Source of the DNA: Anomaloglossus baeobatrachus
Taxonomy: Eukaryota; Chordata; Amphibia; Anura; Aromobatidae
Direction of reading: 5' to 3'
Length of the DNA: 64,000 nucleotides
NCBI RefSeq assembly: GCF_048569485.1
Contig: NW_027442066.1
Location: 248,001-312,000, forward strand
Shown: positions 54,310 to 64,000 of the stretch, piece after piece
Position numbering within the stretch: the first letter of the stretch is position 1
Layout of the letters: each line of letters opens with the position of its first letter
The notes under the pieces: model-generated
The model's database searches: none
The model's input: the letters and a program-made list of their open reading frames with translations, nothing else
Told to the model about the DNA's origin: nothing
Program-made: the position numbers and the translations under genes

Positions 54310-55041
54310 TAGGAAACACACAGCCGACCTGAAACCCTAGTCACCTAGGACCCTGAAGCCGGGACCGAAACCAGCGGCCTAGCTAATTAAATGATTGAGG
54401 GCAGGATTATAGGTCCTATCCCACCTAAAGTCCCTCAAAGAAGACAACAGCCCACTGATAGGGATAAGGCCACCGCCAGGGCCCTTAGATCCCACGGGCC
54501 AGCGCCTGCGGGCACGGCTCCTTAGGCCATATCCAGCCGGGAGCGGACTCCTGAGTTCCAGACCAGGCAGTCCACCATACACAAAAACAAGTGCAGAGTA
54601 AAGGACAGCGACCACCAGCCTGGGTGGGGGACCTGAATGCAACCGGCCGGGGCGGCAGGCCACCAGCACCTTTGGTTTACCGAAAGACTCGTGTGATTCA
54701 TTTACTGTGAGTAACCAAACATCCCCCTGCTTGCTCAGGCGCGCCGGCCCTTGCCATCTCCATACCCTGCACAAAGACACTGGGCCCCGGGGCAATCATC
54801 CCTACACACGGAGGGGTTAACATCCAGCTGCCACTACATCTCTCCCGGGTATCCCATAACGGCAGCGGTGGTGTCCCACCTCACCACACACCGTTGGTGG
54901 CGTCACAAACTTAATACGGCCTAGCCCATACATCTACATTCCTCCTTTTATTCGACATGTCCGCGAGACCCCCGGGTCGAGCCACTCTCTTAGAAGGTCT
55001 GGATCCGACCAACGGCGGCTGCTGGCACAGGGGCAGCACAA
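54310..55041 (-). mobile_element. LTR-like repeat, left-truncated copy
   Basis: Counterpart of 19434-20185 with sparse substitutions. Its terminal TGTGATGCCC end is missing because the segment starts inside it. Confidence 0.55.
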
Positions 55042-55500
55042 AAGCATTTTTGTGGGTTCGGATATTCAGAAACCCATGAATGAAGGATGACGTGTTTTAA
55101 ACAATAATGAAAACTGTTGAAAAAAGGGCTTGGGACTCTTTGAAAGAAGCAATAAATACGTTTCTAGGTAACAACAAAGAATCAAAATTTAAGTCCATCG
55201 TGGAGAACATGCTGAAACGTTTCAAAGCCTTGGGTTGTCTAATGAATTTGAAGTTACATTTTTTACATTCCTATTTGGACTACTTGTCTGAAAACCTTGG
55301 TGCTGGTGGGAAGAACATGAAGGTTTTCATCGGAATATCAAGGAGATGGAACGACGATACCAAAGTAAATGAAACGTGAACATGATTGCCGGATGCTTCA
55401 CAGAGAAGATCCACAGGCCTTCTATAAGAGAAAAGGGGGATTTAGAGAAAAGGAAAAAGTGCAAGAATAAATTTCTAATAAAGTTGCAGAATGACTGTAC
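55042..55500 (+). pseudogene. Last island of the unnamed conserved gene family, duplicate
   Basis: Counterpart of 20186-20640 with the same HSYLDYLSENLG and FLGNNKESKF blocks. Fossil; a few substitutions distinguish it from the upstream copy. Confidence 0.55.
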
Positions 55501-55731
55501 AATAAATAAATGTATTTTATATATAAAATTGTGAATATTTTTGGTTACAATAAGTATTTTTCTTGTTCATGTCACTTGTATGTAACTTCACACATGGATT
55601 GTACAAAATCAATATTTGATGGTTAAAAAAAAATATTTATTTTTTTTTTAAATCAGGACATTAGAAAACATAATAATCAGTCACTGGATTTGAAGTTTCA
55701 TAAACCAAAATTTTACATAGCTGTGTAATTT
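55501..55731. other. AT-rich spacer
   Basis: Counterpart of 20641-20875. Nothing recognised. Confidence 0.5.
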
Positions 55732-56251
55732 GTCGGGCACCCACCGACAATAGAATAGCGCCAGATTTAGGAAGCTGGCTGAGGTCTGCAAAGTCTGTAG
55801 CCAGGTGACAAAATTGTCCAACCTGGGTTTCTTCCTTAAGTAGTCTCTGGTATGATGATATGGCATAATCCTGGCAGCCGGAGTCGAAATCCCTAGATTG
55901 CGGTTATGATCTCCAATCGGAATTGGAGCCCCTAGATTGAAGCCATGTAGCCAAGTGATCCTCTAGTTGAAGCCAAAGTCCCTAGACCGAGTCCACAAGG
56001 CATCAAGCTGCATGGATAATGTTCATTTAAATGATGTGGATAGAAAGACTGAAGATATCTACATGTAGTCTGAAATCCATCATGAATCAATACTATTTTA
56101 CACAGTCATAAGCAGCCCATGGGCATTCACCTGCATTCAAACCAATAACAGCTCATAGACCAGACAATCCATCTACCACTGGACCAAAGACAGGAAGTTA
56201 AATCCACTGCCTGCGGTAACCAACTTAATCCTATAGGCTACTCACACAACA
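55732..56251 (-). mobile_element. Probable LTR, duplicate copy
   Basis: Shorter counterpart of 20876-21569. Confidence 0.4.
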
Positions 56252-56536
56252 AACCCAACAGAAAGGAAAAAAACATGGCTTCGATTATCCATCCAATGAA
56301 AACGCATAACCATTGTGAGCCATTGGACAATGCAATTGGACACTTGGTGACATGGTGCACGGCCCAATGAATCAAGTCTTTACTTCATATTCACGGTTTA
56401 AGCCCTTGGGTTCTAATATGCCCAGAGTACATATCCAGAAAGATTCTCTTTCTTTGAGCTAAACACAAGTCAACAATACATTGTAAGCAGATTCTATTAC
56501 CAGTCCCACACCATTTTGTGACGCATAATCACACAG

Positions 56537-56694
56537 TGATCCAATTAAGATTCCAAGTCATCGAACATGTCCAAGCCATACGCAGAGGAGGCAATAGAAT
56601 TAGGAAGCTCAAAGAAAGGGAATCTTTCTGGATATATACTCTGGGCACATTGGAACCCAAAGGCTTAAACCATGAATATGAAGTACAGACTTGA
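56537..56694 (+). pseudogene. PLE endonuclease C-terminal end, duplicate
   Basis: Counterpart of 21855-22012 with KERESFWIYTLGTLEPKGLN. It keeps the 100-bp inverted repeat around it (56361-56460 with 56606-56705). Confidence 0.6.
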
Positions 56695-56705
56695 TTCATT
56701 GGGCC

Positions 56706-57938
56706 ATGCATGGACATAATGGACATAATTCTAATAGGCAGGACAGGTAATAAGGAGCACAAGTTATATGCTAAAATGTGTTGTGTGACAAGACAGACAC
56801 AGGAAAGGACATGATAACAGGTGTAGGGACCAACAAGGTGAGACAAGGGGTATCAGGATAGGGTCAAGTAGGTATGAATGTAGTAATGGGGCAGGCATAG
56901 AGAATTGTATGTGAATGTGAATTACAATAAATCACTAAGGAAAGGAATATGTGAGTGTGTGCCTAATGTAAACTAATATTGTACTGGCAAAATTATAGAT
57001 GGAAAGGGAGAAGGGGAGGGGGGAGAGAGGAGGCTGTAATTGACTACAAGGGTATGAGTTATGAGTGATCATAGGGATAGTGTTACATAAGTGGAAATAC
57101 CTATGGAGGACCGGATGTGTAAGCGCATACCTTATACAAACCTATAGAGTGCTGATGGGTGAGAGTGTGATGTTAGATATAAGACATCCTATAGTGAATA
57201 GTGAGCCGTAATCAAGTGCAACAGGGATATTTCACGTGACTATGGGAACCTGGAAGGTAAAGAAAGGGGAGAAAAAACTGTTAGCCAAGGTAATCAGACA
57301 TAATGTAACCAGTTGATCAGACATGATCACCTGGTTTGAGACCCCCTGCCTTACACTATATAGATATCATGTTCATTCCCCATCTATCTTGCTCAGGAGA
57401 GCATCTCCCTCCCCCGGCACCAAGAGCAGCTCATACTGAATTGTTACATTGACTAGTAACACTGCACACAGAAATGCACCTTAATATTCCACTGTTAACC
57501 CTTTCCTCCCAGCAGTAACACACAACTCCTCACCTTGATATCATGGTGATTTATGGTCAGAATGACTTCAATGCGATCAGTGATTTCTATTCTAGCTCTG
57601 CTCACATAGATTTTATATCCACACTCAACTATAGGCCGTTCTTCATATTTTGGGGGCTTTTAGTCAGATATACTAGTTTGTGCCTGTATAGTATTGGTGT
57701 AGATGGGAGTGTAGGGCATGGGTTACATGGCACTGTGGTGGAATACTGATGGGAGGTATTGGTGCTGTGTTTGATGCTTCTACTGGGTATTTTCCTACAA
57801 ATACTGGAACAGCTCACTGCTTAGAATGATCCTTCCCAGCTCTATAATATATTATATATACCCCACAATGCAGGCTCACACACACATTTGTCTCAAGTGT
57901 GTTGTAGGGACACAGATACAGTCTTGGTCATGTGACTA
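56706..57938. other. Non-coding duplicated sequence
   Basis: Counterpart of 22024-23256. The ribozyme-insertion target is empty here too (near 57446-57462). Confidence 0.5.
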
Positions 57939-58511
57939 AAGGCTACTTTACACACTGCGATATCGGTCCCGATATCGCTAGTGTGGGTACCCGCCCCCAT
58001 CTGTTGCGCGACACGGGCAAATCGCTGCCCATGCCGCACAACACCGACCAGACCCGTCACACATACTTACCTGCCCGGCGACGTCGCTGTGTCCGGCGAA
58101 CCGCCTCCTTTCTAAGGGGGCGGTCCGTGCGGCGTCACAGCGACGTCACTGAGCGACCGCCCAATAGCAGCGGAGGGGCGGAGATGAGTGGCCGGAACAT
58201 CCCGCCCACCTCCTTCCTTCCTCATAGCGGCTGGGAGGCAGGTAAGGAGAGGTTCCTCGTTTCTGCGGTGTCACACGGAGCGATGTGTGCTACCGCAGGA
58301 GCGACGAACTACATCGTTACTGCTGCAGTAACGATAATCGAGAATGGAGACCCATGTCACCGATGAGCGATTTTGCACGTTTTTGCAACGATGCAAAATC
58401 GCTCATCGGTATCACACGCAGCAACATCGCTAATGCGGCCGGATGTGCGTCACAAATTCCGTGACCCCAACGACTCCGCATTAGCGATGTCGCAGCGTGT
58501 AAAGCCCCCTT
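57939..58511. mobile_element. MITE, copy in segment D'
   Basis: Same ends and hairpins as 23257-23829, at the constant offset of 34,682 bp. Confidence 0.75.
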
Positions 58512-60341
58512 TAGTGGGAGTGGTGTACAGGGTCTTAGCAGTAAAGAGTATTCCATATTTCTGCCAGATACCCACAGAGATATTGAAATCTGAAAAAAGA
58601 GACTTCTGCTCATTGAAGGTAAGAACTACTCACATAGCGTTCAGCTCCACAGCAAACGAGTGCTCTAGCACTGGCATCTCAGCAGGGATATTCCCCTACT
58701 ACACATGTGTGTCTAGGTCACTGTGACAGTTTACAGGACATAACTCAGGGCACCTAGACAGAAGGCAGAGGGACTACTTTCTATTTCTGGTGTAGAGCTT
58801 AGTACAATATATATATATTTATACTATTACATGGGACACATGTACCTTGTATTACCATTATTCGCTGTATATGAACCCCTTTTCTCCGGGCATTATTTGT
58901 CTATAGCATTTTTCACGAACCTGAGGCAACTGAGAACCCTTCAGTGAAGGAATTCCACTAACCCTCACAATACCTACCAGGGGCCTCCCTGCAGTAACTC
59001 AGGTAGTTGTACCCATTCTCTTTCCGCATTCTATGTGTTCTTCTTCTTTCTTCTTTTTTTTCTTTTTTCTTCTTTTTATTTCTATCATGTAGTTCAGGGG
59101 TTTATAGATATATGTCCTGCATCTCATATTTCCTTTAGTGGTGCTTCTTACCCATTCTCATATCATTTACCCTAGTATTTCATGATCCTGAGGCGACTGA
59201 GAACCCTTTAATAAAGGAATCCTTTTTCACCTGAATTGTCAAGTGATACTTACCAGTGACTATCACGTAATGTTACAGGTAGTTCCATTTTCTTCCTCTT
59301 CTTTCTCTCCTTTCTTCTTTGTCACACGGTCCATTGTGTTATAGCCCACGTGTCATGATAACACTTGTACCATCTTTTCATTTAGATTCCACCTACAATT
59401 ATTTACCGATTCCAGTTCTGGAATAGGCTTTCATCATCTACTCACTAGAATTCTCAAGTTCATAAGGTACTGAGACATATACATGTTCACACCATTATAA
59501 AGAACAAAGTATAAACATTGAGGTTTTTCTCACACCCATGTTCCTGTGTTCTTTGATATGATATGTGTTCATTTCCTTCACTATATAGGATTGCAAGTTT
59601 TCCATTTGTACCTTAATGGCAATGACGCTATACAATTGAACACATATCATCCTGTTATCCATATAGGTGTGTATTTACCTGCTTGACTATTTTTGGCTGT
59701 TTGATCCAGAATGTTTCTCCAGATAGGTCATGTGGAAATTTTCTTTCCTCAGTACAAATGTTTTCACTATGGCTTTGGAAAATTTTTTTGTATGTGCATC
59801 ATGGTCATTTGACCCATTGTACTCTCAAGTAGCAATATATTGTACTGTTATGTTGTACTATGTACTAATTACGTGTTTATATGGTTTTGTAACCCTTTAT
59901 GATCTTAGATAACTTTATCCTTGATAAAGACCTAAAAACAAGCTCGAAACGTTGGATGAATTATCCTTTTGCACAAATAAAGAATTTTCAGCATTCTAAG
60001 AGTTCTTTTCTTACGTTATTGATCACTATAGTGTGCCAGAGCTATTTCTATTGAATTGACTCTTATTTTTTCTGACCACCTGCTATATACACAGTGAGCC
60101 AGACATATTCAATTTTCATTCAGAAGGCAGAGGGAAGCCTTAGCAGCTGAGCCTATATCTTGGCTTGTGAGCATTAGAACAGGCCGGCGATTACAGGGTA
60201 ACATGAAAAATGTCCAGCTTGCATTATGACTAGAACATGACAATATCCTTTTAAGTACTAACCTATGATGCGTTCCTAAGCAGTTGATGTTATATGTTCT
60301 ACATTTCATTTTCTGCATACTTTCCAAGTAGTAGAATTTGC
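58512..60341 (+). mobile_element. PLE terminal/non-coding region, copy in D'
   Basis: Counterpart of 23830-25650, including the degenerate hammerhead-like motif at 59904-59952. It breaks off at 60341 in the flank of the SET exons. Confidence 0.45.
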
Positions 60342-61080
60342 AGAGCAAAAACAAGGAGAATGGTGCTTTTTGCAGCCGCCGCCCACTGCAATGAATCTGA
60401 ATAACTCCTCCTTTTGGGCACAAGCACCTCCCCTCCCCCTTGCAGTCTTTCCAATTCATGATACAAAAAGACGGACGGACAGGACAGGACAGGACCATCT
60501 GCCTGACTTTCCGTCACTGCCACCCTTTGCCATCCTTGCCCGTAGAAAGCCCTTTCATCATCCCCAAACCCTAATCTTTTCCCTTCCCTTCCCAGCTGCG
60601 TCTCACTCCCTTTCATTAGGAAGTGAGCGCAGCCTTTTCTCCGTTCTGCACATGCGCGACGTTAAACACAAATGCGCAGGCGTGCGTTCCATTAGCCTCA
60701 CTGCATTCCACTCCCATACAGGAAGTGGGCACAGCTATTACTACGGTCGCACATAAAAGAACCCACGGCCACCACTGCACATAGCTGACTCCACCACAGG
60801 ACACCCACTTCTACACCAACGCAGGTAAGACAGGATCGGCACCTCTATGCTCCCGTTACAATCAGGCTCAGTCACCATGTGATAACGCTCTCAACTCTTT
60901 AGTTGCAGGCTCCCCTTGCTTCACCTCCACTGGCTGTGCTGCCATTTCCTCTCCCACCTGGAAGGTATACTTTATTCCACTATTTTCCTGTTTCTCTCTT
61001 CCCCCTTTTCCCATAACCTACTTTTATCTGCATTTGTGGGGTATCTATATGCTATTTACATCATAGTTTTATTCATTAAT
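60342..61080 (+). promoter_or_regulatory. Promoter-like leader with a small intron
   Basis: Unlike the other segment copies, 60342 on is new sequence. It has NRF1-like CATGCGCGAC and TGCGCAGGCG at about 60651-60682, a TATA-like CATAAAAG at 60752-60759, and a likely 84-bp intron from GTAAGAC (60825) to TTGCAG (60908). Downstream lies the Gypsy fossil on the same strand. It could be the promoter and leader of that element or of an unrelated gene fragment. No coding exon recognised. Confidence 0.4.
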
Positions 61081-61853
61081 ATGGAAGGGAAGAGTGCCCA
61101 TGAGAGTGTTGAACTGCGGAGAGCAAAAGATTAAGCTGCTCCGATTTGCCACCATTGATAAGCTGTTCTCAGTAGATACACATGCTATCCAAACAGCAGC
61201 ATCCACCATTGCTTCAGCCCACCCATTCAGTGACAGCTCACCAAGTCAGCCAGAGGAGTGGTGTAAGGAATTACACGTAGGCACTGACTCCACACCTTCA
61301 CATCACAAGAAGGGGGTCTACAGGCTAGTGCAAGAATACGAGCAAGTCTTCAGCAAACATCCGCTAGACTTTTGAAAAATAAAAGGGGTCAAACACTACA
61401 TCCCCACAAGTGCACACCCACCCATCAAAGAGAGATATAAGCCAAATCTACCTGCACATTACCAGTGTACCAAGGACATGTTGAGCAACATGAAGGAGGC
61501 TGGGGTTATCCGTGACAGTTGTAGCCTCTGGGCAGCTCCGTTGGTCCTGTTAAAGAAGAAGGACAGCACCACTCCCCTGTATTGAGGAATAGCTAGCTGC
61601 ATTGACAACTGCAAATTATTTTTCTACCCTTGATCTCACTAGTCACTATTGGCAAGTGTCCGTTGCTGAGGCAGACCGGGAGAAGACCGCCTTTGCCACC
61701 CCGATGGGTCTCTGCGAGTTCAAAAGCATGCCCTTCGAGCTGTGCAATTTGCCAGGAACCTTCCAGAGGCTGATGGAATGCTGCTTGGGACACCGAAACT
61801 TTGAAACGGTACTGCTATACCTTTATGATGTTATTGTTTATTCTAACGCAAAC
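61081..61853 (+). mobile_element. Gypsy-type pol fossil (RT N-terminal and core parts)
   Basis: Blocks in order: VYRLVQEYEQVFSKHPLDF (just before the RT), PPIKERYKP with NMKEAGVIRDS, WAAPLVLLKKKD, then the RT core as in 1-284. This order is that of vertebrate Gypsy elements. Broken, with several breaks; neither protease nor LTR identified. It extends 490 bp further upstream than the copy at the window start. Confidence 0.75.
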
Positions 61854-61966
61854 AAGATTTTAGGGTGTATAAAAAGGGAGATTAGATCCGATGATCCCAA
61901 CGTATTGTTACCCCTCTATAAATCACTTGTAAGGCCACATCTGGAATATGGGGTAAAGTCCTGAGC
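61854..61966 (+). mobile_element. LINE RT C-terminal scrap, copy in A'
   Basis: Counterpart of 285-397 with LYKSLVRPHLEYGVKS. Confidence 0.6.
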
Positions 61967-61968
61967 AG

Positions 61969-62219
61969 GTTGATAACCATTGGTTTGAGCATGGTAGGGT
62001 GTAGTACGCATCTTCCTGCATCGGTAAAAGCTGCAGAAGTCCTTGAAGATTTCCGCTTCAAAGGCAGTGCCTTGATCTGTGAGGACTCTCTCTGAGTAGC
62101 CATGAGGTCTGCATAAGTGTGCTTGGAAGACCTTCGCTGCAGTATGGGCCATTAGATCTTTGACTTGTACCACAACCATAAATCTCGAGTAGTTGTCTAC
62201 CATCGTAAGTGCATACGTG
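61969..62219 (-). mobile_element. Gypsy-type integrase fossil, copy in A'
   Basis: Counterpart of 400-650 with the same DNYSR, TDQGTAFE and YHAQTNG blocks. Broken and partial. Confidence 0.75.
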
Positions 62220-62226
62220 AGCTCAC

Positions 62227-62494
62227 CTCGATATTCTGCAACAAAACTCCCTTTTTCGATTTCAGTTTCAGCAAACACTCCTCTTCCTGTAGAAAATATT
62301 TATCATTACCTAAGACAGTCATTCTAATGCATGACAATATTAAGGCAATTTAGTTAAAACTTGTTTTAACTCACCTTTAAGGGGATTGATGTATTTCATG
62401 GTCAATCCAGGTTTGTCAGTGATGGCACTGACATAATGTATGGCGTCTTTTTCGGGCGTTATCCTTTGCCTTTTCATTGTGAAAATCCAGTTGC
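62227..62494 (-). pseudogene. KMT5A-like SET exon pair, copy in A'
   Basis: Exon-like blocks 62494-62375 and 62286-62227 on the minus strand, with canonical acceptors and donors (the second donor reads GT here). Same peptides as 658-925. Partial gene copy: no catalytic half of SET. Confidence 0.55.
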
Positions 62495-62509
62495 CTATAT
62501 CAAAGCAAA

Positions 62510-64000
62510 TTCTACTACTTGGAAAGTATGCAGAAAATGAAATGTAGAACATATAACATCAACTGCTTAGGAACGCATCATAGGTTAGTACTTAAAAGGA
62601 TATTGTCATGTTCTAGTCATAATGCAAGCTGGACATTTTTCATGTTACCCTGTAATCGCCGGCCTGTTCTAATGCTCACAAGCCAAGATATAGGCTCAGC
62701 TGCTAAGGCTTCCCTCTGCCTTCTGAATGAAAATTGAATATGTCTGGCTCACTGTGTATATAGCAGGTGCTCAGAAAAAATAAGAGTCAATTCAATAGAA
62801 ATAGCTCTGGCACACTATAGTGATCAATAACGTAAGAAAAGAACTCTTAGAATGCTGAAAATTCTTTATTTGTGCAAAAGGATAATTCATCCAACGTTTC
62901 GAGCTTGTTTTTAGGTCTTTATCAAGGATAAAGTTATCTAAGATCATAAAGGGTTACAAAACCATATAAACACGTAATTAGTACATAGTACAACATAACA
63001 GTACAATATATTGCTACTTGAGAGTACAATGGGTCAAATGACCATGATGCACATACAAAAAAATTTTCCAAAGCCATAGTGAAAACATTTGTACTGAGGA
63101 AAGAAAATTTCCACATGACCTATCTGGAGAAACATTCTGGATCAAACAACCAAAAATAGTCAAGCAGGTAAATACACACCTATATGGATAACAGGATGAT
63201 ATGTGTTCAATTGTATAGCGTCATTGCCATTAAGGTACAAATGGAAAACTTGCAATCCTATATAGTGAAGGAAATGAACACATATCATATCAAAGAACAC
63301 AGGAACATGGGTGTGAGAAAAACCTCAATGTTTATACTTTGTTCTTTATAATGGTGTGAACATGTATATGTCTCAGTACCTTATGAACTTGAGAATTCTA
63401 GTGAGTAGATGATGAAAGCCTATTCCAGAACTGGAATCGGTAAATAATTGTAGGTGGAATCTAAATGAAAAGATGGTACAAGTGTTATCATGACACGTGG
63501 GCTATAACACAATGGACCGTGTGACAAAGAAGAAAGGAGAGAAAGAAGAGGAAGAAAATGGAACTACCTGTAACATTACGTGATAGTCACTGGTAAGTAT
63601 CACTTGACAATTCAGGTGAAAAAGGATTCCTTTATTAAAGGGTTCTCAGTCGCCTCAGGATCATGAAATACTAGGGTAAATGATATGAGAATGGGTAAGA
63701 AGCACCACTAAAGGAAATATGAGATGCAGGACATATATCTATAAACCCCTGAACTACATGATAGAAATAAAAAGAAGAAAAAAGAAAAAAAAGAAGAAAG
63801 AAGAAGAACACATAGAATGCGGAAAGAGAATGGGTACAACTACCTGAGTTACTGCAGGGAGGCCCCTGGTAGGTATTGTGAGGGTTAGTGGAATTCCTTC
63901 ACTGAAGGGTTCTCAGTTGCCTCAGGTTCGTGAAAAATGCTATAGACAAATAATGCCCGGAGAAAAGGGGTTCATATACAGCGAATAATGGTAATACAAG
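62510..64000 (-). mobile_element. PLE terminal/non-coding region, copy in A'
   Basis: Counterpart of 941-2431, with the hammerhead-like motif at 62890-62934. It continues beyond the window. Confidence 0.45.

Larger units (their letters stand above)
54310..60341. repeat. Segment D': direct copy of 19434-25650
   Basis: It begins at TAGGAAACACACAG, inside the LTR-like repeat, just after the satellite, and ends at GTAGAATTTGC (60341), just before the SET exons would begin. The second half (57345-60341) is the reverse complement of segments A and A'. Confidence 0.92.
61570..64000. repeat. Segment A': direct copy of 1-2431, running off the window
   Basis: Offset 61,569 bp, about 1 percent divergence by eye. 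Together with D' it forms an inverted pair around a 2.2-kb spacer (60342-62509). Confidence 0.92.

Noticed and set aside
54379-54795. 138-codon minus-strand frame
   Set aside because: It lies in the GC-rich LTR-like repeat, has no motif, and is shorter in the paralogous copy at 19523.

Overview
The window looks like repeat-dense, non-genic chromatin from a vertebrate, most probably an amphibian (anuran). The reasons are family-level: intronless BED-finger hAT transposons, Penelope-like elements (PLEs) with hammerhead ribozymes, a tyrosine-recombinase (Ngaro-type) retroelement that carries an SGNH hydrolase, amplified KMT5A-like SET exons, and Gypsy, LINE, LTR and MITE debris. Bacterial features such as operons, Shine-Dalgarno sites or CRISPR arrays are absent. 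I see no intact host gene, tRNA or rRNA. The one long intact reading frame is a hAT transposase at 36786-40130.

Layout. 1-4155 (segment A) is a mosaic of Gypsy RT and integrase debris, a LINE scrap, two KMT5A-like SET exons, PLE terminal sequence, a 574-bp MITE and a 203-bp hammerhead-bearing insertion. 4142-5813 holds hAT debris. 5814-11157 holds Ngaro YR/SGNH fossils arranged as a palindrome with 2-kb arms and a 1-kb loop of purine-rich repeat. 11158-15880 is a hAT scrap and then a 234-bp tandem array that forms the inner end of a second hAT family. 15881-20640 is an Ngaro RT-RNase H scrap, then a fossil of a conserved gene family I cannot name, split by at least three LTR-like insertions. 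20876-26226 (segment D with its flank) holds an LTR-like repeat, a PLE endonuclease tail, and an inverted copy of segment A.

26227-54296 is the core. A truncated hAT copy abuts a 187-bp satellite of about 86 near-identical monomers in three blocks (28033-35184, 42716-48129, 50701-54296). The blocks are separated by a complete 7531-bp hAT element with perfect 8-bp target duplications (35185-42715) and by a 2.57-kb PLE-like insertion with a hammerhead ribozyme (48130-50700). 54310-60341 (D') is a near-identical direct copy of 19434-25650. 60342-61569 is a promoter-like leader followed by Gypsy pol debris. 61570-64000 (A') is a direct copy of 1-2431, so D' and A' form another inverted pair.

How it fits together. 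The region appears to be built from three processes: satellite amplification by unequal exchange, segmental duplication in both orientations, and recent insertion of hAT and ribozyme-bearing elements. The most interesting objects are the intact hAT with tandem arrays on both sides of its gene, the two well-formed hammerhead ribozymes (one with empty paralogous sites inside the window), the satellite with a trimeric higher-order pattern, and the palindromes. All family names come from motifs read by eye; no database search was possible.
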